Part shown: positions 1 to 7,665 of the stretch, one piece after another | Numbering within the stretch: position 1 is the stretch's first letter | Layout: each line of letters begins with the position of its first letter | NCBI GenBank assembly: GCA_027065245.1 | Contig: JAMOOS010000073.1 | Coordinates: forward strand, 1-15,534 | Reading direction: 5' to 3' | Length of the DNA: 15,534 nt | DNA from: Desulfuromonadaceae bacterium | GTDB lineage: Bacteria > Desulfobacterota > Desulfuromonadia > Desulfuromonadales > Desulfuromonadaceae | Made by a program: the position numbers and the translations under genes | Notes under the pieces: model-generated | What the model was told of the DNA's origin: nothing | The model's database searches: none | Seen by the model: the letters and a program-made list of their open reading frames with translations, nothing else

Positions 1-1
1 G

Positions 2-541
2 TTTCTGGCTGCGGCTATAGTTGGCGGATATGTGTATTTTCTCCACCTGCCGGCTCAGGAAGAGTTGCAACGATTGAATAAAAAAAATGATCGTGTGCTG
101 ATGAAACTACAGGAGAGTCGGCGCATAGCCAATAACCTCCCGCGCTTCAAGGCCGAATATGAGAGGATGCAGCAGCGCCTGAAAGACGCTTTGAAGGAAC
201 TTCCCAACAAAAGTGAGATACCGTCACTGTTGTCGAGTATTGCCGGGCTGGCTCGTGATAACGGGCTGGAAGTGAAGGAATTCAAGCCGGGACGGGAGAG
301 GGTAAGGGATTTTTACGCTGATGTGCCGGTATCTTTGAAACTGTCCGGTTCTTATCACGAACTGGCGTTGTTCTGCCAGTCGGTATCCAATCTTGACCGT
401 ATAGTCAATATCAGAAACCTCAACATGGGCAAGGCAAAGAATGTTGATGGCCAGACACGGCTGGCGATAACGGCTGAGGCTGTTACCTACCGCTTTGTGG
501 ATAAGCCTGAAAAACCCGCTAAGAAGAGGAAAAAGAGATGA
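2..541 (+). CDS. pilO: PilO, type IV pilus alignment subcomplex protein (5' end outside window)
   Basis: The inner-membrane protein PilO pairs with PilN and contacts PilP, linking the cytoplasmic PilM/motor side of the type IV pilus machine to the PilQ secretin. The frame is open from base 2, so the gene starts upstream. The visible part first encodes a hydrophobic stretch (FLAAAIVGGYVYFLHL), the single membrane helix. A coiled-coil segment rich in Glu, Lys, Arg and Leu follows for about 50 residues, then a PilO-type alpha/beta domain (about residues 75-160) and a very basic Lys/Arg tail. The 179 visible residues suggest only about 20-30 are missing, given usual PilO sizes near 200. A GTG at 32 could pass as a start but would cut through the membrane helix, so it is not the real one. 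The stop overlaps the pilP start (ATGA), indicating translational coupling. The name rests on this architecture plus the pilP-pilQ context. Confidence 0.88.
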   Translation, partial: FLAAAIVGGYVYFLHLPAQEELQRLNKKNDRVLMKLQESRRIANNLPRFKAEYERMQQRLKDALKELPNKSEIPSLLSSIAGLARDNGLEVKEFKPGRERVRDFYADVPVSLKLSGSYHELALFCQSVSNLDRIVNIRNLNMGKAKNVDGQTRLAITAEAVTYRFVDKPEKPAKKRKKR

Positions 542-1050
542 ACAGACTGATCTTGCTATTATTTATTCTGGGATTGGTTGTAGCGCTTGGCGGCTGTGGC
601 GATGATGCTCCACAAACGAAAAAACGTGTGGTGCGTTCACGAGTAGTGGCCAAAAAGAAGGTAGTTGCCAAAAAAATTGTTACCGAAGTAAAGGAGCAAC
701 CTTTCGTATACCAGGTCGATGGTCGCCGTGATCCGTTCACATCGCTGCTGCAGGTACGTAAACCACTGGGTGATGAGGAAGAGCCGCTGACACCGCTGGA
801 GAAGTTCGGACTCAAGGAGCTCAAGCTGGGGGCAATTATTCTCGGTAAAGGCGCACCGCGGGCAATGGTGGAGGCACCGGATAAAAAAGCGTATATTCTC
901 ACCGTCGGTGTAAAGGTCGGCAGGAATCACGGAGTGATTACAGAGATTACAACCGATGGCGTTAAGGTTGAGGAGCGTTTTCGTGATTTTTCAGGTAATT
1001 TGAGGACTGAGACCAAAATGATAGCACTCCCTAACGGGAAAGGGGAATAG
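538..1050 (+). CDS. pilP: PilP, type IV pilus inner-membrane lipoprotein
   Basis: PilP is a periplasmic lipoprotein that binds the PilN/PilO dimer and the N-domains of PilQ, bridging the inner-membrane complex to the secretin. The 170-residue product has a lipoprotein signal: a short basic start, a hydrophobic core and a lipobox L17-G18-G19-C20. A Lys/Val/Arg-rich disordered linker covers about residues 28-55. The compact PilP domain follows (about 60-165) and includes the family-typical segment around VDGRRDPFTSLL. The start is fixed by the ATGA overlap with pilO. The gap to pilQ is only a few bases, so the three genes are one transcription unit. Length, lipobox and neighbours all fit PilP. 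Confidence 0.93.
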   Translation: MNRLILLLFILGLVVALGGCGDDAPQTKKRVVRSRVVAKKKVVAKKIVTEVKEQPFVYQVDGRRDPFTSLLQVRKPLGDEEEPLTPLEKFGLKELKLGAIILGKGAPRAMVEAPDKKAYILTVGVKVGRNHGVITEITTDGVKVEERFRDFSGNLRTETKMIALPNGKGE

Positions 1051-1061
1051 AGGTGGCAATA

Positions 1062-3263
1062 ATGATTTCAAACGTACGTAAAAAGCTGCTGGGTGTCTGC
1101 TTGGTGTTTTTGCTGGCAACTGTGGGTTTGACTGGTATTTGTAGCGCCCGGCAATCCCCGGGGATGGCAACCGTATTGGGAGTGGAAGTGGGTGACGCGT
1201 CGGTGACATTGAAGACCGATGCCACCAATAGTGACTTTGACTATAAAAAGTATACTTTGGGTGCTCCGCCGCGGTTGGTCATTGACTTTATGGACGTAGT
1301 CCCGGAGTTCTCTGAGCGTTCGTTTGCTCTGAAAAATGGCTATCGCGGCATGAGAGTAGGGTTGTACGCTGATAAGACTCGTTTTGTATTGGACGCCGAC
1401 GGCGATACTATGCCGCAGACTGATATTCGCCAGGATGGATCCAACTTGATCATCAGTTGGGGTGATGAAGTGGCCCGATCTGAGGCAGCTTCTGCACCGG
1501 CGATTGCCTCGGGTACGCCGCTAGCGGTTGAAAGTGTCGATTTTGACAATCATAAGGGAGTTTCCCTGTTCAGAGTCAAGTTTTCCGGCGCGGTGAAGTT
1601 GATCCCTCCTCAATGCAGTGGCGATGTAATCAGGTTTGGGGTGCACAATGCAGTAATTCCCCGTTCGTTGCGCCGCGTTGTCGATGCGTCGGTGTTTCCC
1701 AGCGCAGTGCTGCAGATTGTTCCATATTCGGCAGTTGTTGCCGGAGAGCGTCAGGTGATGTTTGCTGTGCGTCTCAAAGGCCCGGTGGAGTATGCGGTAA
1801 ATACTGATGGTTCCGTCGTCACCTTCCGTTGCGAGGATGGTCCGTTTGCTGAGACCGCAGCCGATAAGCTCACTACCGTTGCCATACCGGTAGAACAGCC
1901 GGAACCTGCGGTTGCTGCCACTGCTGAGGATGGGGCGGTGTCGACGACTGGCGCAGATCAGGTTGCTGAGGTGATTAAATCACTGGAGAATCCTACTGTT
2001 GCCACAGGCCCGGTTACAACTGACGACGGCGAAATGCCGGCCAAAATCTATACCGGAGAGCCGGTATCGCTGGTGTTTGACGATGCCGATATCCGTAAGG
2101 TGATGCAACTGTTGGCCGAGGTAAGTGACATGAACCTCGTGCTTGATGACAGCGTTCAGGGCAAGGTTTCCCTGCGGCTGCATGATGTCCCATGGGATCA
2201 GGCGCTCGATCTTGTTCTCAATGTCAAAGAGCTTGGCACCATAAGTCAGGGTAATGTTATCCGCGTCTTGCCGCTTAAGAAGATTGAAGATATGAAGACC
2301 CGTCGCCTGCAGGCCAAGCAGACCATCAAGCATCTGGAGGAAACGGAAACCAGAATTTTCTCGGTCAACTACAAGGATGTGGATAGTATCGAAACTGTTC
2401 TAGATGATATGCTCTCCGACCAGGGTGAAGTGTCCGCCATCGATGGCAGTAAAAAATTGATGGTTAATGACATCCCATCTAAACTGGCGGAGGTAGAGCG
2501 GCTGCTGCAGGAACTTGACGAACCGGTTAAACAGGTGATGATTGAGGCACGTATTGTCGAGGCAAATATCGACAGTGGCAGGGATTTGGGTATCAACTGG
2601 GGTTACAGCTATAATAATGACGATACCGGCAGTATTGGTACTGAACATGTCGACAACGCTAAAGCTGCGGTGGGTGGTGGTTTCCTGCTGCCGTCAACTA
2701 TTTCTGGGGCCGGCCTTGGCGCTGCCATGACATTCGGTCGCACCGGATTTGATAATCATGTGCTTGATTTGCGTATCTCGGCACTACAGACTTCCGGCAA
2801 CGGTCGGGTCATCTCTTCGCCCAAGGTTCTCACTCTGGATGGGGAACCGGCAAAGATTGAACAGGGTACTTCAATTCCGTATCAGTCGGTCAGTGATCAG
2901 GGTACCACTACTGAATTCCAGGATGCCACCTTGTCTCTGGAAGTTACACCTGAGGTGAACCCTGACAACACCATTATCCTGCAGATCAAGGCTTCCAACA
3001 GCACTGTCGGCTCCACGGTATCTACAGGTGCCGGTAGTGCGCCCTCTATTGATACCAAGGAAGCGGAAACAAAATTGTTGCTCAAGGATGGTGAGACAAC
3101 TGTTATCGGCGGTATTTATGTCGACTCCGAGACCAGCAGTGATGCCGGAGTGGCATGGCTGAAAGATATTCCCTACTTGGGCACGTTGTTCAAGTCGACT
3201 AAAAAATCAACTACTCGCAGTGAGTTGCTGATTTTTATCACGCCACATATTGTTTCTGAGTAA
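1062..3263 (+). CDS. pilQ: PilQ, type IV pilus outer-membrane secretin
   Basis: PilQ forms the outer-membrane channel through which the pilus fibre passes. With the ATG at 1062 it is 733 residues. A signal peptide ends near Cys-Ser-Ala (about residue 30). Two AMIN domains (about 37-134 and 155-258), predicted to bind peptidoglycan, come next, then a low-complexity linker, an STN/N0 domain (about 329-404), an N1-like domain (about 431-487) and the secretin domain (about 492-731). That domain shows VISSPKVLTLDGEPAKI, DGETTVIGGIY and the terminal LLIFITPHIV. An in-frame GTG at 1053 is an alternative start. I prefer ATG 1062 because AGGTGG lies five bases upstream of it. The gene sits directly after pilP and is followed by an intrinsic terminator that ends the pilus operon. 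No damage to the frame is visible. Confidence 0.95.
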   Translation: MISNVRKKLLGVCLVFLLATVGLTGICSARQSPGMATVLGVEVGDASVTLKTDATNSDFDYKKYTLGAPPRLVIDFMDVVPEFSERSFALKNGYRGMRVGLYADKTRFVLDADGDTMPQTDIRQDGSNLIISWGDEVARSEAASAPAIASGTPLAVESVDFDNHKGVSLFRVKFSGAVKLIPPQCSGDVIRFGVHNAVIPRSLRRVVDASVFPSAVLQIVPYSAVVAGERQVMFAVRLKGPVEYAVNTDGSVVTFRCEDGPFAETAADKLTTVAIPVEQPEPAVAATAEDGAVSTTGADQVAEVIKSLENPTVATGPVTTDDGEMPAKIYTGEPVSLVFDDADIRKVMQLLAEVSDMNLVLDDSVQGKVSLRLHDVPWDQALDLVLNVKELGTISQGNVIRVLPLKKIEDMKTRRLQAKQTIKHLEETETRIFSVNYKDVDSIETVLDDMLSDQGEVSAIDGSKKLMVNDIPSKLAEVERLLQELDEPVKQVMIEARIVEANIDSGRDLGINWGYSYNNDDTGSIGTEHVDNAKAAVGGGFLLPSTISGAGLGAAMTFGRTGFDNHVLDLRISALQTSGNGRVISSPKVLTLDGEPAKIEQGTSIPYQSVSDQGTTTEFQDATLSLEVTPEVNPDNTIILQIKASNSTVGSTVSTGAGSAPSIDTKEAETKLLLKDGETTVIGGIYVDSETSSDAGVAWLKDIPYLGTLFKSTKKSTTRSELLIFITPHIVSE

Positions 3264-3283
3264 AGTTGCTGTGTAGCTGAAAC

Positions 3284-3314
3284 AAAAAAGGACAGGGTTT
3301 CCCTGTCCTTTTTT
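3284..3314 (+). terminator. Intrinsic terminator after pilQ
   Basis: A perfect 8-bp GC-rich stem, GGACAGGG paired with CCCTGTCC, has a TTT loop and six T on the 3' side. Six A precede the stem, so it could also work on the opposite strand. It ends only 19 bases before the aroK start, so it separates pilOPQ from the aroK run while leaving little room for a new promoter downstream. Confidence 0.93.
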
Positions 3315-3333
3315 GTGTTTTTAGGAAAGTTGT

Positions 3334-3852
3334 ATGATGGTATTGAAAAGACACTTGTTTCTGGTTGGTTTTATGGGTGCTGGTAAAAGTAGTGTCGGTA
3401 AGTTGCTGGCGAAAAGGTTAGATACGCTTTTTGTTGACCTTGATGAGGTAATAGTTAAAACTTGCGGACAATCCATAAATGAGATCTTTGCGCGGCATGG
3501 TGAAGAGTATTTTCGTGATGTTGAGACGGATGCGCTGCGATGCCTCGATTACCGCCAGCCGGTTGTCGTTGCTACCGGCGGGGGGATTCTGGAACGGCGG
3601 GGCAATGCGGATATTATCCGTTCCAAAGGGGTGATGATATATCTGGGCGCCAGTTGGGAGACCGTTTACCGGCGTATAAGCACTAGTAGTAACCGGCCGA
3701 TTTTGCAGCAGAAAACAGTGGAAGAAGTGCGTTCGTTGTTTCAACGGCGTCAGGCTGCTTATCGGTGCGCCGATATGTGCGTAAATACTGATGACTGTAC
3801 CATTGAGATGGTAGTCGATAAGATTGTATCTAACATTGAAAATGGGGATTGA
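3334..3852 (+). CDS. aroK: Shikimate kinase
   Basis: This cytoplasmic enzyme phosphorylates shikimate to shikimate 3-phosphate with ATP, the fifth step of the chorismate pathway. The 172-residue length is typical. A P-loop GFMGAGKS lies at residues 12-19. The Asp pair D35/D37 in FVDLDEVI matches the Mg/shikimate-binding motif. R61 in EEYFRDVE and the G82-G84 triplet in VVATGGGIL match the shikimate-binding residues. The start is the first of two adjacent ATGs, with AGGA seven bases upstream. The gene lies just after the pilQ terminator and abuts aroB, an order (pilMNOPQ-aroK-aroB) also known from gammaproteobacteria. Whether to call it aroK or aroL cannot be told from sequence; context favours aroK. 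Confidence 0.96.
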   Translation: MMVLKRHLFLVGFMGAGKSSVGKLLAKRLDTLFVDLDEVIVKTCGQSINEIFARHGEEYFRDVETDALRCLDYRQPVVVATGGGILERRGNADIIRSKGVMIYLGASWETVYRRISTSSNRPILQQKTVEEVRSLFQRRQAAYRCADMCVNTDDCTIEMVVDKIVSNIENGD

Positions 3853-3855
3853 TTG

Positions 3856-4932
3856 ATGACTGGATTAACCGTTGGGCTGGATGAGCGCAGTTATTCCATA
3901 GATATCGGGTGCAACAGCTTGTCGGGTTATGTTCGCTATCTGGATAGAATTGCGTTCCCGCGCCGGGTTGTTGTAATCACCAATGACACTGTAGAGCCGT
4001 TGTATGGTGTCACGGTGGCCGATAATTTGAAAAGTGGTGGATATTCCGTGGATACTGTCGTTATTAAAGACGGTGAGGAGTACAAGTCGGCACAGACGCT
4101 GAATGATATTTATACTGAGCTGATCAAATTGAAATGCGATCGGCACAGTGGCATAGTGGCCGTCGGCGGCGGGGTGGTCGGTGATATTGCCGGTTATGCC
4201 GCAGCTACATTTTTGCGCGGTATCCCATTTGCGCAGGTTCCGACAACGTTGCTTGCCCAGGTGGATAGTTCGGTGGGAGGGAAAACAGCAATAAATCATC
4301 CTTTGGGCAAGAACCTGATTGGTGCGTTTTATCAGCCTCGACACGTGATGATTGATGTCGCAACGCTGCGAACGTTGTCGCAGCGCCACTTTGTGGCCGG
4401 GCTGGCAGAAGTAATAAAGTACGGTGTAATCTACTCCAGTGAATTTTTTGCCTGGCTGGAGGAAAATGTCGATGCTGTACTGGCGCTTGAAACCACTGCT
4501 TTGATTTATGCTGTTGAGTGTTCGTGTAAAATAAAAGCTGCGGTGGTAGAACGCGACGAGACGGAACAATCGTTGCGGGCTATATTGAATTTTGGCCACA
4601 CTTTTGGCCATGCAGTGGAACAGTTGAGCGGCTACGGACAGGTGTTGCACGGTGAAGCTGTCGCCATCGGTATGATGGTGGCGGCGCGGATTTCTGCCGC
4701 CACTGGAAAGTGCGGCAGTGACGATGTGGAACGACTTTGTTCTCTGCTCAGCCGTTGCGGCTTGCCGATCAGCGTGCCGCAATTTACCTTGTCACAGTAT
4801 ATTGAAGCTATGGCCAGAGATAAAAAAGTGCAGTCGGGAGTTTTGCGTCTGGTGCTGAACCGTGGTATTGGTGATTGCGAGATCCATAGTGTTGATAATG
4901 TAGAGGCTATATTTGCCAGAGCATTGGCATAA
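3856..4932 (+). CDS. aroB: 3-dehydroquinate synthase
   Basis: This cytoplasmic enzyme uses NAD+ and a divalent metal to convert DAHP to 3-dehydroquinate, the second step of the shikimate pathway. The protein is 358 residues from ATG 3856. The NAD-binding GGGVVGDIAGYAAATFLRG segment and the DSSVGGKTAIN motif are intact. The three metal ligands are present as E185 in LAEVIKYG, H248 in NFGHTFGHA and H265 in LHGEAVAIGM. A TTG at 3853, immediately after the aroK stop, is another possible start. ATG 3856 is preferred because GGGG lies eight bases upstream. The aroK stop and this start are three bases apart, so the two are translated together. No missing residues or frame damage were seen. Confidence 0.97.
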   Translation: MTGLTVGLDERSYSIDIGCNSLSGYVRYLDRIAFPRRVVVITNDTVEPLYGVTVADNLKSGGYSVDTVVIKDGEEYKSAQTLNDIYTELIKLKCDRHSGIVAVGGGVVGDIAGYAAATFLRGIPFAQVPTTLLAQVDSSVGGKTAINHPLGKNLIGAFYQPRHVMIDVATLRTLSQRHFVAGLAEVIKYGVIYSSEFFAWLEENVDAVLALETTALIYAVECSCKIKAAVVERDETEQSLRAILNFGHTFGHAVEQLSGYGQVLHGEAVAIGMMVAARISAATGKCGSDDVERLCSLLSRCGLPISVPQFTLSQYIEAMARDKKVQSGVLRLVLNRGIGDCEIHSVDNVEAIFARALA

Positions 4933-4945
4933 AGGTTGTGATACA

Positions 4946-5650
4946 GTGAACGCCATTGAAACTGAAAACGACGTTGCCCTGCTGGAGCAGATAAGGGAAC
5001 TTGGCCGGATGATTCAGGCTGAGCCGTCGTGTGAGTTGTACCGACGTCTGGCGCAATGCTATGCTCAGCTCGGTATGGAGGCCGCTGCCATGGATGCGGT
5101 GCGCCAGGTGTTGAGATATCAGCCTGGGGATATTGATGCCACCCTACTGCTGGGAGATCTGCATCGCGCGCAGCAGGAATACGACGAGGCTGCCGCGGCA
5201 TACGATCTGGTGTTGGGTGCCGATGCAGACAACGCCGCCGCGTTGCTGGGTCAGGCGCAATTGGCCCTGAGCCAGTCTTTGTACGCGCGGGCGCGCGAAT
5301 TTTTGGCAAAAGCGTCTGCATGTGGCGCCGATGTTGTTTTGTTGCGGCAATTGCAGCGTCAGCTGGATGAGGCTACCTGTAAGGCCGATAATTGTGTTGC
5401 AGAAGAGCAGCCGCTGTTATCGGCTACGCTCGCCCGGTTGTACTTAAGCCAGGGTATGCCGGAGAAGGCTGCTGCGGTATATCGTCAGTTGCTGAAACGC
5501 GATCCTGGCAAACAGGAATATGCCGAGGAACTGCGAAAATTGCGGGAAAACAGCGTCGCAGCGCCGGTACTGCCAGCAAAAACAGCAAGCTTGGAAGAAT
5601 ATCTGGCGTGCTGGCTACAGGCAATCAAGCGAAGGAGGGATAATGTTTAA
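4946..5650 (+). CDS. Tetratricopeptide-repeat protein, function unknown
   Basis: I do not recognise a named protein. From GTG 4946 the product is 234 residues with no signal peptide or membrane helix, so it should be cytoplasmic. At least three TPR-like helical pairs cover about residues 30-130, for example DATLLLGDLHRAQQEYDEA. After an acidic/Cys-containing linker a fourth lies at about 150-190 (LARLYLSQGMPEKAAAVYRQ). TPR arrays bind other proteins. The C-terminus has a Trp-containing, basic-ended segment, LEEYLACWLQAIKRRR, which could be a docking motif. The start is uncertain: a TTG at 4913 would overlap aroB, whereas GTG 4946 has AAAGG ten bases upstream and avoids the overlap. The gene overlaps the Roadblock gene by eight bases, suggesting a coupled partner pair. 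Confidence 0.8.
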   Translation: MNAIETENDVALLEQIRELGRMIQAEPSCELYRRLAQCYAQLGMEAAAMDAVRQVLRYQPGDIDATLLLGDLHRAQQEYDEAAAAYDLVLGADADNAAALLGQAQLALSQSLYARAREFLAKASACGADVVLLRQLQRQLDEATCKADNCVAEEQPLLSATLARLYLSQGMPEKAAAVYRQLLKRDPGKQEYAEELRKLRENSVAAPVLPAKTASLEEYLACWLQAIKRRRDNV

Positions 5651-6005
5651 GCAAATACTGCAGGGGCTGGTTGACAACACGCCCGGTGCCCAGGCGGCTA
5701 TTTTGATGGGATGCGACGGTATCGCCGTTGACCAGGTATGTAGCGATGCCGCTGTCGCTGAGAGCGGTCAGGCAGTAGTGGTGGAGTTTGCCGCCATAGT
5801 TAAAGATGTGCTGCATACGGCATCTCTGCTGGAAGTGGGAAATCTTGAAGAGATTGCGGTAAAATGTGAGCAGATGATCATTGTTCTCACCATGCTTACT
5901 GACGAATATTTTGTCGCTTTGTTGATGGAGCGGAACAGTAACGCCGCCAAGGGGCGCTATCTGTTACGACGTGACGCGCATTTACTGCGCAAGGCGCTCG
6001 AATAG
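5643..6005 (+). CDS. Roadblock/LC7-domain protein (MglB-like)
   Basis: This 120-residue cytoplasmic protein consists of one Roadblock/LC7 domain: an N-terminal helix (FKQILQGLVDN), a strand pair around AAILMGCDGIAVDQV, a long central helix (VVVEFAAIVKDVLHTAS) and the closing strands around CEQMIIVLTMLTDEYFVALLM. Such proteins dimerise and regulate small Ras-like GTPases. MglB, the GTPase-activating partner of the polarity GTPase MglA, is the best-known bacterial case. No MglA-type GTPase is encoded in this window. The frame is open further upstream, but the start is set by a strong AAGGAGG at about 5632-5638, just before ATG 5643. The first eight bases overlap the end of the TPR gene. The domain call is fairly firm; a direct MglB role is inference. 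Confidence 0.83.
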   Translation: MFKQILQGLVDNTPGAQAAILMGCDGIAVDQVCSDAAVAESGQAVVVEFAAIVKDVLHTASLLEVGNLEEIAVKCEQMIIVLTMLTDEYFVALLMERNSNAAKGRYLLRRDAHLLRKALE

Positions 6006-6020
6006 TAGCAGGAGTGAAAT

Positions 6021-6467
6021 GTGAAATTGCTGATCCTGCATGGTCCAAACCTGAATATGCTGGGTGTTCGCGAACCGGGTATTTATGGCACTGAGTCTTT
6101 GGCCGCCATCAATGCGGCCATTGTGGCGCACTGCCATGGAAAAGAGCCGGTCGTAGAGGTTGAATGCTATCAATCAAACAGTGAAGGCGCACTTATCGAC
6201 CGGATTCACCGGGCCTACCACGAAGGTGTCGCCGGTATAGTTATAAATCCGGGCGGCCTGACACATACCAGCGTGGCGTTACGTGACGCAATTGCCGCAG
6301 TGGCTGTGCCGACAGTGGAGGTACATCTATCCAACGTACATGCCCGCGAGCAGTTTCGCCATCATTCCTATATAGCTCCGCTAGCGTTGGGACAGATTGC
6401 CGGTTTCGGTGGGCTCGGCTATCTGATGGCTGTCGACGGGTTGCTGCATCATTTACGGGTTGGATAG
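6021..6467 (+). CDS. aroQ: Type II 3-dehydroquinate dehydratase
   Basis: This cytoplasmic, usually dodecameric enzyme converts 3-dehydroquinate to 3-dehydroshikimate, the step right after AroB. The 148-residue size is typical of the type II class. Key residues are visible: N12 in HGPNLNMLG, R17 and catalytic Y22 in the flexible lid (REPGIYG), N76 in INPGGLTHTSVALRDA, catalytic H102 in VHLSN and R113 near the end of the active site. The start is GTG 6021, supported by AGGAG six bases upstream; the N-terminal KLLILHGPNLN pattern fits the family start exactly. The gene is 15 bases after the Roadblock gene. The aroQ-pepP order also occurs in Bacillus (yqhS-yqhT). Confidence 0.97.
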   Translation: MKLLILHGPNLNMLGVREPGIYGTESLAAINAAIVAHCHGKEPVVEVECYQSNSEGALIDRIHRAYHEGVAGIVINPGGLTHTSVALRDAIAAVAVPTVEVHLSNVHAREQFRHHSYIAPLALGQIAGFGGLGYLMAVDGLLHHLRVG

Positions 6468-6507
6468 GCGCTTTTAATTTTTTTAGTATCGCTGAAAAAG
6501 AAGCCTT

Positions 6508-7581
6508 ATGCTAAAGTCACGAGTTGCGCAGGTGCGTAATACCATGCAGAATTTGCGGCTGGACGGGATCGTCCTGTTTGATGCCGTGTCTATCCGCTAT
6601 CTGTGCGGTTTTAGCGGCAGTGACGCCGTGCTTCTGGTCACCGGTGAAAAACTGGTATTTGCCACCGATTCAAGGTATGTGGTGCAGGCGCAGGAACAGG
6701 TTGTCGCTGACGAGATTCAGGAGTATCGCGAAAAACTTGGAGCTGTTTCGGCGTTGGTGGAAAGATTTGCCCTGACCCGGGTGGGGTTTGCCGACAAGCT
6801 GGTCAGCGTTGAGTTATTACATCAGATGCAGGATAGATCTCCTGCAGTTGAATGGCGCTCGTTTGGCGATGCCGTACGCAATCTTCGTCAAATAAAGGAC
6901 GCCGGAGAAATCGCCGATCTCAGGCAGGCGGCGGCAATGAACTATGCAGCCTACCAGGCTGTGCGGGGCAGTGTTTGCCCGGGGATGAAAGAGCGTGATC
7001 TGGCCATAGAGCTTGAATATAGTCTGCGCAAGGCCGGTGGTGAAGATAAAGCCTTTGATTTTATAGTAGCTTCAGGGAGTCGTGGAGCATTGCCTCACGG
7101 TGTGGCTTCGGATAAGCAGATAGAACGCGGTGAACTGGTTACGATAGATTTTGGTACCAGGTACAACGGTTACTATTCCGACGAAACACTTACCCTGGCT
7201 GTGGGGGATGTCCCGGCGCGGTTGCGGGAGATTTACACTGTAGTTCTGCAGGCACACGACATGGCTATTGATGCCGTAGCAGTGTCCATGCCGGCGCGAG
7301 AAGTAGACAAAGTAGCACGAGATCATATTAGCGCCAGAGGGTTTGGTGAGTATTTCGGCCACGGCCTTGGCCATGGTGTTGGTTTGGAGATACACGAGTT
7401 GCCGGTGTTGTCGCCGCGCTCGGAAGTATTGTTGGAAAACGGGATGGTGTTTACGGTGGAGCCGGGTATTTACATTCCCGGTGTTGGCGGTGTGCGTATT
7501 GAGGACACCGTGTGCCTGGTGGATGGCAGGGTAGAAGTACTAACTCGTTGTCCTAAGGTATTTACATCTGTTGTCGCCTGA
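6508..7581 (+). CDS. Xaa-Pro peptidase, M24 family
   Basis: This is a predicted cytoplasmic metallopeptidase that removes the N-terminal residue before proline, or splits Xaa-Pro dipeptides (pepP/pepQ/ypdF type). The 357 residues divide into an N-terminal creatinase-like domain (about 1-130) and a C-terminal pita-bread catalytic domain (about 135-350). All five metal ligands of M24 enzymes are present: D214 (TIDFG), D225 (YYSDET), H289 (in GHGLGHGVG), E318 (TVEPGIY) and E332 (RIEDT). H285 and H296 match the extra active-site histidines. The start is ATG 6508; the upstream A/G-rich run is a weak ribosome site, and a 40-base AT-rich gap separates it from aroQ. The peptidase class is certain; dipeptidase versus aminopeptidase cannot be decided here. 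Confidence 0.94.
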   Translation: MLKSRVAQVRNTMQNLRLDGIVLFDAVSIRYLCGFSGSDAVLLVTGEKLVFATDSRYVVQAQEQVVADEIQEYREKLGAVSALVERFALTRVGFADKLVSVELLHQMQDRSPAVEWRSFGDAVRNLRQIKDAGEIADLRQAAAMNYAAYQAVRGSVCPGMKERDLAIELEYSLRKAGGEDKAFDFIVASGSRGALPHGVASDKQIERGELVTIDFGTRYNGYYSDETLTLAVGDVPARLREIYTVVLQAHDMAIDAVAVSMPAREVDKVARDHISARGFGEYFGHGLGHGVGLEIHELPVLSPRSEVLLENGMVFTVEPGIYIPGVGGVRIEDTVCLVDGRVEVLTRCPKVFTSVVA

Positions 7582-7599
7582 TCCCGCCTGTTGTTGCAC

Positions 7600-7612
7600 G
7601 CACCATAGGTGC
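7600..7612. repeat. Small inverted repeat upstream of accB
   Basis: GCACC and GGTGC are separated by ATA in the 84-base gap between the peptidase gene and accB. It is a perfect 5-bp dyad and has no T-tract, so it is not a terminator. It could be a protein-binding site or chance. Confidence 0.3.
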
Positions 7613-7621
7613 CTGATTGGT

Positions 7622-7650
7622 TTGCTGATTTTGTAAACAATGAATTAAAG
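7622..7650 (+). promoter_or_regulatory. Possible accB promoter
   Basis: TTGCTG (7622-7627) and TTAAAG (7645-7650) are 17 bases apart, a poor-to-fair sigma-70-like pair. The spacer contains TGTAAACAATG, which occurs again at 10668-10678 in front of the lipoprotein gene. The gap here is the longest between genes in this run, which makes an internal promoter plausible. The call is weak. Confidence 0.25.
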
Positions 7651-7665
7651 TGGAGAATTTAGATC

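Noticed and set aside
32..541. GTG at 32 as the true start of pilO
   Set aside because: The frame stays open to base 2 and encodes the front part of the PilO membrane helix, so the gene begins outside the window.
3865..4782. Minus-strand open frame (305 codons) opposite aroB
   Set aside because: Shadow of aroB; composition is Arg/His/Gln/Ser-rich, as expected from antisense reading.
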